36,004 bases of DNA from the NCBI GenBank assembly GCA_028279945.1, contig JANQMT010000191.1, positions 1-36,004 of the forward strand, given 5' to 3'. A program made the translations under genes and the position numbers. Below, piece after piece: positions 15,889 to 23,322 of this stretch (the stretch's first letter is position 1; the number at the start of each line of letters is the position of its first letter). The notes beneath the pieces are model-generated. The model was not told where the DNA came from, ran no database searches, and saw only the letters and a list, made by a program, of their open reading frames with translations. This DNA is from JAKSCF01 sp028279945. GTDB taxonomy: Bacteria > Bacillota > Clostridia > Peptostreptococcales > JAAYPU01.

Positions 15889-16966
15889 TTTTATTTTTAT
15901 CGTACTTGTTATTCAATCTTAAAGCCATAGAAATATATTTAACAACATCTACATCTGAATAGTAGGCCATATGTTTAAGCCCCGGAAAGGCTAAAGCTGC
16001 TACCAAATCATCTAATCCTTTGTTGGTAAGCTTATCAAATGCTTTTCGCATTTCATAAAACGCCATTTCCTTATCCACAATATTTTTAAGTAAATTTTCA
16101 TAATCCAAGCCCTCAACAATGGACTGAGCTGCAAAAACACCCATGCTTATGCTGTTCACCTGTCCAAATCCTAAAAAAGGACTGATGGCCCCTCCTGCTC
16201 CCCCTATAAAATAAATATTATCCACTTTATGAGGATAAACATATCCGCTAAAATGTTCAACAGAAAACTCCTGGACAATTTTGTACTTTATTCTTTCCAT
16301 CTCTAAAAATTTATCCCAATAATACTCTAGCGCTTTCTCATTGATATAGGGTACAAAAAGCAGGAGAGACGCTTTTTGGCGGTCATATGGACAAAGATAG
16401 GCATATCCATTTTTGCAATACTTACGATTGATCCACATCAAAAGTTCATTAGGATCAAAATCACTCTTCACAATAGCACCTTTTATCCATCCGCTGATCA
16501 ATTCCTGCCAGCAATTCAGTTCTTTGGGTATTGTAGGAAGGGCATTGGCCACAACCACCGCATCATACTTTTTTGAGAGGCTTTTGAAATCGGGTTTTTG
16601 ACTGAATTTTATTCTGGTTGTCCTAAGCTGAGAATATAACTGTCCTTTTAAAGAGTTGGATTCTTTTCCCCTTAAAAAAAAGTAACCGAAATTGTCACCC
16701 TCAATAACAGATTCATTATTGGGACCAAAATGTATCAGTTTTTTTATAACATTTACCGCTTTTATATTTAAATGGCAGGTCCTTTTATAATACTCCAATG
16801 CATCCTTTATTGGTCTATCGGCGACATTGAGATTAGCGGTTATATGGGGCTCTCTATCCCCAATATAATTCAAATCTTCATATACAACCGGGCTTATACT
16901 ATATCTCTCCAATTCATGGGCACATGAAAGGCCGGATACACCTGCTCCGATAATTGCAACTTTCAT
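15872..16966 (-). CDS. FAD-dependent oxidoreductase, geranylgeranyl-reductase-like (paralogue 1 of 3)
   Basis: A 364-residue flavoprotein. The N-terminal dinucleotide-binding motif is MKVAIIGAGVSGLSCAHELE, and the second FAD motif YFIGGAGGAISPFLGFGQVNSISMG lies near residue 250. This layout matches geranylgeranyl-reductase-like and related NAD(P)/FAD monooxygenase-fold enzymes. It is the last of three adjacent paralogues and is closer to the third (both have RPIKD near residue 50 and FLGFGQ.NSI). The D in the usual GD of the second motif is Gly here (IGGAGG against VGDAGG in paralogue 3), so FAD binding may be altered. Substrate unknown; reduction of an isoprenoid or another lipid is only a family-based guess. 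Confidence 0.75.
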   Translation of the reverse strand: MKVAIIGAGVSGLSCAHELERYSISPVVYEDLNYIGDREPHITANLNVADRPIKDALEYYKRTCHLNIKAVNVIKKLIHFGPNNESVIEGDNFGYFFLRGKESNSLKGQLYSQLRTTRIKFSQKPDFKSLSKKYDAVVVANALPTIPKELNCWQELISGWIKGAIVKSDFDPNELLMWINRKYCKNGYAYLCPYDRQKASLLLFVPYINEKALEYYWDKFLEMERIKYKIVQEFSVEHFSGYVYPHKVDNIYFIGGAGGAISPFLGFGQVNSISMGVFAAQSIVEGLDYENLLKNIVDKEMAFYEMRKAFDKLTNKGLDDLVAALAFPGLKHMAYYSDVDVVKYISMALRLNNKYDKNKKKLTE

Positions 16967-17067
16967 CCTATTGATCTCCGATTCAATTTAATACATATCA
17001 TATGTGTTTATTGTTTATCACTACAGTTTTTTTATGCTGCCGTATCTAATAGCTGAGAATATGTTTA

Positions 17068-18141
17068 CTAACTTTTCTTCTTGAGATGATTGTAAATCTT
17101 AGCAAGGATCACACCATTTCGAATCTTAAATAAAGGATTGTTATATATGAACTGCTTGATGCCGGGAATTCCAATAAAACCTACCGCCTTGTCAAAATCT
17201 TTATTCTCAAAGGTATTAAAGGCTTTACGAAATTCATGCAGCTTTATAATGTCATCTGAAATTGGCTTTACCAAATCTTTATAGTCCAATCCTTTAGCAA
17301 TGGCCTGTCCGGCTAAAATGCCGCTTTCAATGGCGTTGAAGGTCCCTACTCCAATAAAACTGTCTGTCAAACCGGCAGCATTTCCAACGAAAGAGACGTT
17401 TTTGATTTTGAGTGGATTTACAAAACCGCAGTAATATTCCGTATCATAGTGTTGGATGATGGTATATGGAATATCCTCATGCAAAAGCAGGTTGTGCCAA
17501 TAATAGTCCAAGTCTGCTGATGAGCACTGATCTATTATCAAAGTAAGCGTCGCTTCTTTAGAGTTATTTGGAACAAGATAGCAGAAAGCTTTACCGGAAT
17601 ATTTTTCGTTAAACCATATGGTTGCTGAATTTATTTTAAAATCTCCTACAACAGTAGCAATTCTTGCTTGTGAAACAAATGCATCGGTCCATACCTTAAG
17701 CTCCCTTGCTATAGTCGGCATTGCAGTTGCAACTACGACTTGATCGAATTCCTTTTTAATCTCTTTTATTTCAACATCAGAATTATAAGTGACGGATGCT
17801 TTTATTTTTGAAGCAAGCTGATTCTCAATAGAATATTCTTCTACTCCCCTCTTGAATATATATCCTAAATTTCCTTTGGCAACTGTCTTTTTATTAGGTG
17901 AAATCATAATTGCTTCGTTCAGAGGAGATAAAGACTTAATATCCAAATCATATTTTTTTTCCAGATATTTCAACATGTCTTCATGAACTCTAAGGAGTAT
18001 TCTTGAACACAAGCATGTAAAATTTACAGCTTCTCCAATGTGGCCTCTTTTTTCAAATATGACCGGTTTAATGCCTGCCTTTTCAAGCTCAAAAGCACAT
18101 GCCAAACCTGATACGCCGGCTCCCAAAATCGCAACTTTCAT
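17068..18141 (-). CDS. FAD-dependent oxidoreductase, geranylgeranyl-reductase-like (paralogue 2 of 3)
   Basis: A 357-residue paralogue of its neighbours. It has MKVAILGAGVSGLACAFELE at the start and SFVGNAAGLTDSFIGVGTFNAIESG in the second FAD region, more divergent than the other two. The start is ATG at 18141: GAGGTG lies six bases upstream, inside the end of the preceding gene, and only one base separates that gene's stop from this start, so translation is probably coupled. A Cys-rich CLCS segment sits near residue 45. Function unknown beyond FAD-dependent redox chemistry. Confidence 0.75.
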   Translation of the reverse strand: MKVAILGAGVSGLACAFELEKAGIKPVIFEKRGHIGEAVNFTCLCSRILLRVHEDMLKYLEKKYDLDIKSLSPLNEAIMISPNKKTVAKGNLGYIFKRGVEEYSIENQLASKIKASVTYNSDVEIKEIKKEFDQVVVATAMPTIARELKVWTDAFVSQARIATVVGDFKINSATIWFNEKYSGKAFCYLVPNNSKEATLTLIIDQCSSADLDYYWHNLLLHEDIPYTIIQHYDTEYYCGFVNPLKIKNVSFVGNAAGLTDSFIGVGTFNAIESGILAGQAIAKGLDYKDLVKPISDDIIKLHEFRKAFNTFENKDFDKAVGFIGIPGIKQFIYNNPLFKIRNGVILAKIYNHLKKKS

Positions 18142-18142
18142 A

Positions 18143-19222
18143 TTACACACCTCTTTTTTTAAGCTTATGGTTCAAATAAGATGACCCGCACTTTACAATA
18201 TTTAAGGGGGAATGATACAATATCTGCTTTACACCCGGGAAACCTATTAACGCCATTAATTTGTCATAATTATGATTGGTAAGATGGTTAAAATTTTTTC
18301 TAAACTGATAATATTGCTTATTCCTTATGACGATATCCCTTATCAGTTTTTCATAATCCTCTCCATTGGCGATTGAGCGCGCTGCCATTATCCCCATAGT
18401 AATAGAATTAAATTGTCCAAAGCCTAAAAATGAGTCTGTTGCGCCGCCTGCATCACCGACGAAATATAGATTGTTTATTTTATGGGGATAAACATACCCA
18501 CTGCTATGTGGTATATTAAATTCATCAATAATGGTATGGTTTATGCTTTCAGTATATAAAAACTCATCCCAGTAATACTCCACTTCCTTTTCATTTACAT
18601 CCGACACAACCAAAGAAACAAAAGCTTTATGACCATCGTAGGGCGCTAAATATGCATAGCCTTTTTTACAATATTTTTTATTGATCCACATGATTTGAGC
18701 ATTGGGGTCAAAATCACCCAATACAGTTGCACATCTTACATAGCCTTGGAACCATTGGTTCCAGCAACCCAACTCATTGGTCATTGAAGGGTCGCCGGTG
18801 GCAATGATAATGTATTCGTATTCTTCCTTAAGTGCTTCATAATGAGCATTTTCATTGAACCGGACTTCAGTATGATTTAAATTTGAAAACATCTGTTTCT
18901 TTAAGTCTTTATCATCTCTTCCTCTCAAAACAAAATACCCCAGGTTACCTTTTATTGTAGTCGTTTTACTTGGGGATTTTTGAATAAGTGTATGAATGGT
19001 ATTTAGGGGTTTTATTTCAATATCATATTTTTTATGTATATATTTCAATACATCTTTAATGGGTCTGTGGGTAATTTTCAAAAAAGATGATACATAGCAG
19101 ACTTGTTCTCCAATAAAGTTATTTCTCTCAAAAATAACAGGTCTTAAGCCATGCTTTTCAAGTTCATAAGCACAGGCTAAACCCGATAGCCCTGCACCGA
19201 TTATTGCAACTTTCAAGATCAT
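18143..19222 (-). CDS. FAD-dependent oxidoreductase, geranylgeranyl-reductase-like (paralogue 3 of 3, first in operon)
   Basis: A 359-residue flavoprotein starting LKVAIIGAGLSGLACAYELEKHG after MI; a GAGGGGAG site precedes the ATG at 19222 (a TTG at 19213 is a possible alternative). The second FAD motif LYFVGDAGGATDSFLGFGQFNSITMG is complete. All three paralogues share NLGYF..RG near residue 95, a WInkKY block near residue 180 and a conserved C-terminal FR..F..L.N..D..M...GFPG.K tail. The three genes are tightly packed and probably made from one mRNA, starting in the intergenic region at 19223-19444. Confidence 0.78.
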   Translation of the reverse strand: MILKVAIIGAGLSGLACAYELEKHGLRPVIFERNNFIGEQVCYVSSFLKITHRPIKDVLKYIHKKYDIEIKPLNTIHTLIQKSPSKTTTIKGNLGYFVLRGRDDKDLKKQMFSNLNHTEVRFNENAHYEALKEEYEYIIIATGDPSMTNELGCWNQWFQGYVRCATVLGDFDPNAQIMWINKKYCKKGYAYLAPYDGHKAFVSLVVSDVNEKEVEYYWDEFLYTESINHTIIDEFNIPHSSGYVYPHKINNLYFVGDAGGATDSFLGFGQFNSITMGIMAARSIANGEDYEKLIRDIVIRNKQYYQFRKNFNHLTNHNYDKLMALIGFPGVKQILYHSPLNIVKCGSSYLNHKLKKRGV

Positions 19223-19444
19223 CTCTCCCCTCTATACTATTTCAGTATATTAAGATTTTAATTTTTTTATAATCCAACAAGACTTAGAGTTCTTTAACTT
19301 TTAGTGATATTTTTGTGTGTAAAATAAAATTGATATTTTTCAAAAACTTGGTTTATATAGAATAATATTTGCAAAAATATCAAAAAATATGAATGTTATT
19401 TATTTCAACCAAAGTTATTTAAGTCTTTCAGGAGGAGAAATAAT
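19223..19444. other. Divergent intergenic region with three copies of TGATATTTTT
   Basis: This 222-base AT-rich gap separates the leftward oxidoreductases from a rightward operon. TGATATTTTT occurs at 19305-19314 and 19331-19340, and in inverse orientation at 19373-19382. No clear -35/-10 pair is convincing. The repeats may bind a regulator of one or both directions, but AT-richness makes chance a serious alternative. Confidence 0.3.
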
Positions 19445-19648
19445 ATGGAAAATAATGCTCAAGACTCAATCATGAAGCAATCACTTCTTAACGCCATGGA
19501 AAGAGAAAAACTGCTTATAAAAAAATATGATGAATACAGCCCGTATATAAAGGATGATGAAACCAAAGAATTACTTAAAGAATTTCAGGAAAATGCCGGT
19601 GAGCATATAGATTTAATAAAAGAAAAATTGAGAATTTTAGAGATTTAG
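19445..19648 (+). CDS. Small helical protein, possibly ferritin-like or CotF-like
   Basis: A 67-residue protein with an excellent ribosome binding site (CAGGAGGAG). It consists almost wholly of two predicted amphipathic helices rich in Lys and Glu (residues 5-30 and 38-64), with a H..LI pattern near the end. Clostridial spore formers carry many such short rubrerythrin-like or CotF-like coat proteins, but no metal motif is complete here. It is followed 12 bases later by a similar small gene. Function unknown. Confidence 0.65.
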   Translation: MENNAQDSIMKQSLLNAMEREKLLIKKYDEYSPYIKDDETKELLKEFQENAGEHIDLIKEKLRILEI

Positions 19649-19660
19649 GATGGTAGTGCA

Positions 19661-19888
19661 ATGAAAAAAAAGGACATTTTTAAGGACATACTGCAAACAC
19701 GCATGTCTAATCAAGTATATTATAACGAGAATTTGATTATACAATCTAATCCGGAAATAAGGCAATTATTTACACAATTGCGTGACGATGAAACCCGCAG
19801 CATCATAATGCTTCAAAAAAATATTCAACGGCTTGAATCACCACCCGGTATTATTTCCAAAATATTGCCCAGCAAGTCAAAATATTAA
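19661..19888 (+). CDS. Small helical protein, possible partner of the preceding gene
   Basis: A 75-residue basic protein (pI high, many Lys and Arg) with helices at about 5-35 and 38-60 and a Pro/Gly-rich tail (PPGIISKILPSKSK). The DDETRSIIMLQKNIQRL segment resembles the DDETKELLKEFQ segment of the preceding protein, so the two may be diverged copies of one helical hairpin. The site AGGATGG precedes the ATG. Short coat-like proteins of this type occur in spore formers; the role is not known. Confidence 0.6.
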   Translation: MKKKDIFKDILQTRMSNQVYYNENLIIQSNPEIRQLFTQLRDDETRSIIMLQKNIQRLESPPGIISKILPSKSKY

Positions 19889-19969
19889 AAGATATAAAAA
19901 AGAAAATCAAGAAAATTATATCCTAGCCTATATAATAGCCTGAAAACTAAAAAAGGAATCCATAAATAA

Positions 19970-20764
19970 ATGATTATATTAAAAAGACATCAAAAGCGTA
20001 ATATTTTAGACAAGCCTTGGAAAAGCTTTCTACTTCTATGCTTTTTATTATTATTTATCCTTGTTCTGACTTTTATAACTTTAGCGCTTATATATTTTAA
20101 TCCAACTTCGTATATCTGCAATATGATACAACTCATCATATTGGCAGTCACTGCCTTTTTAATTATTTTTTTATTTTTGATGTTTGTTACACTTATATTT
20201 GTTTATCGTACAAATTCTATCAACCCATATTTGTTGTTCTCCACCCAAGTTGGTTTTTATTATTTGTTCCCTGTTCTTATAGCATTTTCAAAATACTTTA
20301 ATGGTCATAGGAACAGTCTTCTTCTTTTTTATATTAAACTCAATAATATTCTTGTAAAATCAAGTAAAAAGAAATGGCCTCCTGACAGGACCCTGGTATT
20401 GCTGCCTCACTGCCTGCAAAATTCTGACTGTCCGCATAAAGTGACAGGGTTTGTCTCCAACTGCAAAAAATGTCTGAAGTGCCATATAGGCCATATATTA
20501 TTATTGACAGAGAAGTATCATATTCAATCACCGGAAATTGTCACAGGCGGTACGGCAGCCAGAAGTGCGGTATTTCGAAATAAGCCAAAGTTGATTATTG
20601 CCATTGCATGTGAAAGGGACTTAGCTTCCGGAATTATTGAAACAAAAGGGATACCTGTTATAGGCATATTGAATACAAGACCCAACGGACCATGTATCAA
20701 TACACGTATTAACATAGAAGAATACGCTGAAACTCTAGAAAATTATATTGAACATTCGCTATAA
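19970..20764 (+). CDS. DUF116 family membrane protein
   Basis: A 264-residue protein with two or three N-terminal membrane segments (about 20-43, 53-80 and a weaker one near 95) and a cytoplasmic DUF116 domain. The domain's Cys signature is present: C148 (LPHCLQ), C154 (DCPHKVTG), C165, C168 and C171 (CKKCLKC), then VTGGTAAR, IAIACERDLASGI and NGPCINTR. The five Cys suggest an iron-sulfur or zinc site. DUF116 proteins are common in Clostridia and methanogens and have no settled function. It follows two small helical genes by 81 bases and could share their transcript. Confidence 0.88.
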   Translation: MIILKRHQKRNILDKPWKSFLLLCFLLLFILVLTFITLALIYFNPTSYICNMIQLIILAVTAFLIIFLFLMFVTLIFVYRTNSINPYLLFSTQVGFYYLFPVLIAFSKYFNGHRNSLLLFYIKLNNILVKSSKKKWPPDRTLVLLPHCLQNSDCPHKVTGFVSNCKKCLKCHIGHILLLTEKYHIQSPEIVTGGTAARSAVFRNKPKLIIAIACERDLASGIIETKGIPVIGILNTRPNGPCINTRINIEEYAETLENYIEHSL

Positions 20765-20860
20765 CCGGTATCCTGTATAGGAACACAGCTCATTAGGGGT
20801 TGCTGAATATTAGGAGTACATGAGAAATTATTTCCAAGAAAGGTAAACAAGGAGATTTAT

Positions 20861-21322
20861 ATGGCATACATTTTTTTCTACTCATCTTTTATAATCTTAG
20901 TTGTTTTATTTATAATTTGCAGTACTTTAAGAAAACCAACGCTTTCAAATATTGTCATCGGACTAACTACCGTCGGTTATTCACTAATAAATGATGTCTT
21001 ATTCGGAGATCAGTTAGAACTGTTTCATTATATTAATTTGGAAGTATCTACAATATATATGGTCTTATCTGCTGTTATGATTTATCCGATTCTTAATATC
21101 TTATACACCATGTTTTTGCCAACCAAGGGCAAAAACATTTTAATCTACACATTCTGTTGGATTGTTGTGATGCTTTTTTTCGAATACGCCAGTGTCATAA
21201 CAAAGACAATAATCTTTACCGGCTGGCAGCCGTTACCATGGTCTATTGTACTTTATATCGTTACTTACCTGTGGATTTATTACTTCTATACTTTCCTCAC
21301 TAAAAAATACCTGCCGACGTAA
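20861..21322 (+). CDS. CBO0543-like integral membrane protein
   Basis: A 153-residue protein with about five membrane segments and almost no soluble part. It resembles the CBO0543-type proteins of clostridial spore formers (aromatic-rich helices, a SLINDVLFG segment near residue 40 and a final WIYYFYTFLTKKYL). It has AAGGAGA nine bases before the ATG. It is convergent with the germination operon, which itself encodes a similar protein at 21447, so a spore-membrane role is plausible but unproven. Its 3' end contains one arm of the operon's terminator hairpin. Confidence 0.7.
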   Translation: MAYIFFYSSFIILVVLFIICSTLRKPTLSNIVIGLTTVGYSLINDVLFGDQLELFHYINLEVSTIYMVLSAVMIYPILNILYTMFLPTKGKNILIYTFCWIVVMLFFEYASVITKTIIFTGWQPLPWSIVLYIVTYLWIYYFYTFLTKKYLPT

Positions 21323-21339
21323 TACCCTCAAGCAGGTAT
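21302..21339 (-). terminator. Terminator of the germination operon
   Basis: On the minus strand ATACCTGC (21332-21339) pairs with GCAGGTAT (21307-21314), followed at once by TTTTT. It lies 21 bases after the stop of the 29-residue peptide gene and inside the end of the convergent CBO0543-like gene. Confidence 0.7.
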
Positions 21340-21360
21340 AAAGTAATTATTTTCCTTAAC

Positions 21361-21450
21361 TTATTTGCCGTACTTTTCAATTAATTTAAAGTAGATAAAA
21401 AGAATCGCAGACACCAATATTAATAAAAGCGTAAACACCAACAAACTCAT
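21361..21450 (-). CDS. 29-residue single-TM peptide, last gene of the ger operon
   Basis: A short frame encoding MSLLVFTLLLILVSAILFI followed by YFKLIEKYGK. Its ATG overlaps the TGA of the preceding membrane-protein gene (ATGA at 21447-21450), and GGAGGG lies ten bases upstream, so it is translationally coupled. One hydrophobic helix (residues 2-20) is followed by a positively charged tail (net positive-inside orientation). A terminator follows within about 20 bases, so it is the final gene of the operon. It resembles no named protein I can identify; by context it could be a small accessory subunit of the germinant receptor. Confidence 0.6.
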   Translation of the reverse strand: MSLLVFTLLLILVSAILFIYFKLIEKYGK

Positions 21451-21899
21451 GAGCGCAGCTCCCTCCTTTTTTCAAATATCACTATGAACGCCCAGCTTAA
21501 TAAGCCTAACGCAGCAATATCAGTGCTGATGCTGATCATTAATTTCCAATTGATATATTCAAGGGCTTTTCTTTGTAAAAGAAGATATTCTGTAACAGCA
21601 AACATGGCACTGCCCATAAGAACATGTAATATCACAGCCCACCTTTTTATGGGATGATACTGCACAAACAAGATACCAATCACAAATACGGGGCCCAACA
21701 CAAAAAATAGGGACGACCCTAAAATATAAATGATGCCGTCATGAATGATGTAGAGTTGATGCGCCTCAAACTGGCCGTCTACTGCCATCTGCATACCGAC
21801 TGCAAAAACGCCGCCCCATATATTTACCTTCAAACCCTTCCAATCAACCATTAAAAAAAATAATATCCAATTCATTATAAATAATATTACCCACTCCAT
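21447..21899 (-). CDS. CBO0543-like membrane protein in the ger operon
   Basis: A 150-residue protein with about five membrane helices, starting MEWVILFIMNWILFFLM. The start is ATG at 21899, with AGAGGTG five bases upstream; an in-frame longer version to 21950 would overlap the previous gene and lacks a site. It has the WxxFDGxxxxH-like polar pattern (VDGQFEAHQLYIIHDG) between helices. It is the fifth gene of the operon and ends in an ATGA overlap with the 29-residue gene. Function unknown; likely an inner spore-membrane protein. Confidence 0.7.
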   Translation of the reverse strand: MEWVILFIMNWILFFLMVDWKGLKVNIWGGVFAVGMQMAVDGQFEAHQLYIIHDGIIYILGSSLFFVLGPVFVIGILFVQYHPIKRWAVILHVLMGSAMFAVTEYLLLQRKALEYINWKLMISISTDIAALGLLSWAFIVIFEKRRELRS

Positions 21900-21919
21900 T
21901 TTCACACCTCTTTCTAATT

Positions 21920-22144
21920 TCAAATATTTGAAATCAACCTTATAAACCAACGTGTAAATGCTGAAAACTCAAAATTAAATACTTGATGTAATATTGTAAT
22001 CATAAAACCCAAAATAAGAAATGCTGAATAAACAGCCAATTCTCGTCGCTGCTTTTTTTTAATGAGTTTTGGTATATCAATGTATGCCAGGGAACCAAAA
22101 AAAATAAATATGAAAAAAGCTATATTTGCCAATGCCTTTATCAT
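21920..22144 (-). CDS. Small two-TM protein in the ger operon (possible germinant-receptor D-type subunit)
   Basis: A 74-residue protein with two membrane helices (about 3-20 and 34-56) joined by a short basic loop IPKLIKKKQRRELA. The start is taken as ATG 22144, which overlaps the gerC stop (ATGA) and suggests coupling; an ATG at 22153 inside gerC is the alternative, and neither has an ideal site. Two-TM proteins of this size are known as extra (D) subunits in some Bacillus ger operons, and this gene has the right place and shape. Homology itself cannot be judged here. Confidence 0.7.
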   Translation of the reverse strand: MIKALANIAFFIFIFFGSLAYIDIPKLIKKKQRRELAVYSAFLILGFMITILHQVFNFEFSAFTRWFIRLISNI

Positions 22145-23322
22145 TCCTTCCATTTTTGATGTTCAAAGCTGCCTGATAGTTGACCGGTATCTCTAAGCTG
22201 TGCTTCAATCTCTACAAAAACTTCCATAGAATCAAAGATTTCGGACCAATTGTACTTGTTTTCCATCCAGTATTTTGGATACTTTCTATATATTTTTCCT
22301 CCAAAGCCGAAAACATCTGCTTTTAATTCATATTGAGCTTTACGGATGACATTCTCTATTTCACTTTCTATATAAGCTTCCACCAAGTTATCAATCTTTT
22401 GAATTTCATCTAAGTTGATCTCTTTATTGACAACATAAGTGTATATATCATACTCAACCTTTGTTTTTACAGTCATACTGGGCTCATTATTTTTAATGGA
22501 TGGTATGAATTTGGTTTTAGTCGTCAGTTGACTGATAGAAATCTTTTCATCTTTTGCGCTTTGAGGCTCATAAAGATCAAATGTGCCTTGATTTTGAGTA
22601 TTCAGAATAAAAAGCAGTGCCTCCGTTTCGTCTTCATCCAGCCATCCAATAAGTCTATCGTCTTTAAATACACCAAGCCCTTTATAATCCAGCTCAATTC
22701 TTTCTTCATTTTGTGATTCTGTCTTTCGGTGAATCCTTATTATGGGAAGAACCGGTTCCATTTGGCTATTAATAGACGTCACAATAAAATCCTTCATGGT
22801 TATAGCTTTAGTATGTGTACTCTGTTGACCGATAGGACCCACGCCAACAATCGTTGTGGGTAAACCGGTTTCTACAACAGGAGCCATTCCAAGTAAATCC
22901 CTTAAATTCTCCTTGGTAATCATTAAATAGCTGTTCAGATGTATTTGCTCATTACGGCTTAAAATGTCTAACTCCGTACCTATACCCCGCTTTGCCATTT
23001 TATCTGTAAAAACTACTGCAATAAGCTGTTTCCATGAAAGATATTGCTGTGTATGATCTGCAATGTTATCCATGGCTTCTTTCAACGTCTTTCCATCACT
23101 TTCCAGTACATTATACACGGTTCCCGATTGATTTTGCCCGCCTATTTGAGTTGAAATCGTAGAGACCTGAGCAAATATTTTTATATTATTACTGGTTTCA
23201 TCCCAATCTATTCCCAAAACCACCGGAAAGGTAATATGGTCGATGGCCTTCATATCTTGGCATCCGGTTAGCATCAAGATCACTGCATTTAACACAAGTA
23301 AGGCTTTAATTCTTCTGTTCAT
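22141..23322 (-). CDS. gerC: Spore germination lipoprotein, Ger(x)C family
   Basis: A 393-residue lipoprotein. The signal peptide MNRRIKALLVLNAVILMLTGC ends in the lipobox LTGC with C21 as the lipid-anchored residue. Typical GerC features follow: an early FPVVLGIDWDE segment, YLSWKQLIAVVFTDKMA, and a C-terminal region with ADVFGFGGKIYRKYPKYW near residue 345. GerC is the outer-face subunit of the germinant receptor in the inner spore membrane. Its start overlaps the end of gerB by 17 bases, with AAAAGGAAG as binding site. It would be expressed late in the forespore together with gerA and gerB. Confidence 0.93.
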   Translation of the reverse strand: MNRRIKALLVLNAVILMLTGCQDMKAIDHITFPVVLGIDWDETSNNIKIFAQVSTISTQIGGQNQSGTVYNVLESDGKTLKEAMDNIADHTQQYLSWKQLIAVVFTDKMAKRGIGTELDILSRNEQIHLNSYLMITKENLRDLLGMAPVVETGLPTTIVGVGPIGQQSTHTKAITMKDFIVTSINSQMEPVLPIIRIHRKTESQNEERIELDYKGLGVFKDDRLIGWLDEDETEALLFILNTQNQGTFDLYEPQSAKDEKISISQLTTKTKFIPSIKNNEPSMTVKTKVEYDIYTYVVNKEINLDEIQKIDNLVEAYIESEIENVIRKAQYELKADVFGFGGKIYRKYPKYWMENKYNWSEIFDSMEVFVEIEAQLRDTGQLSGSFEHQKWKE

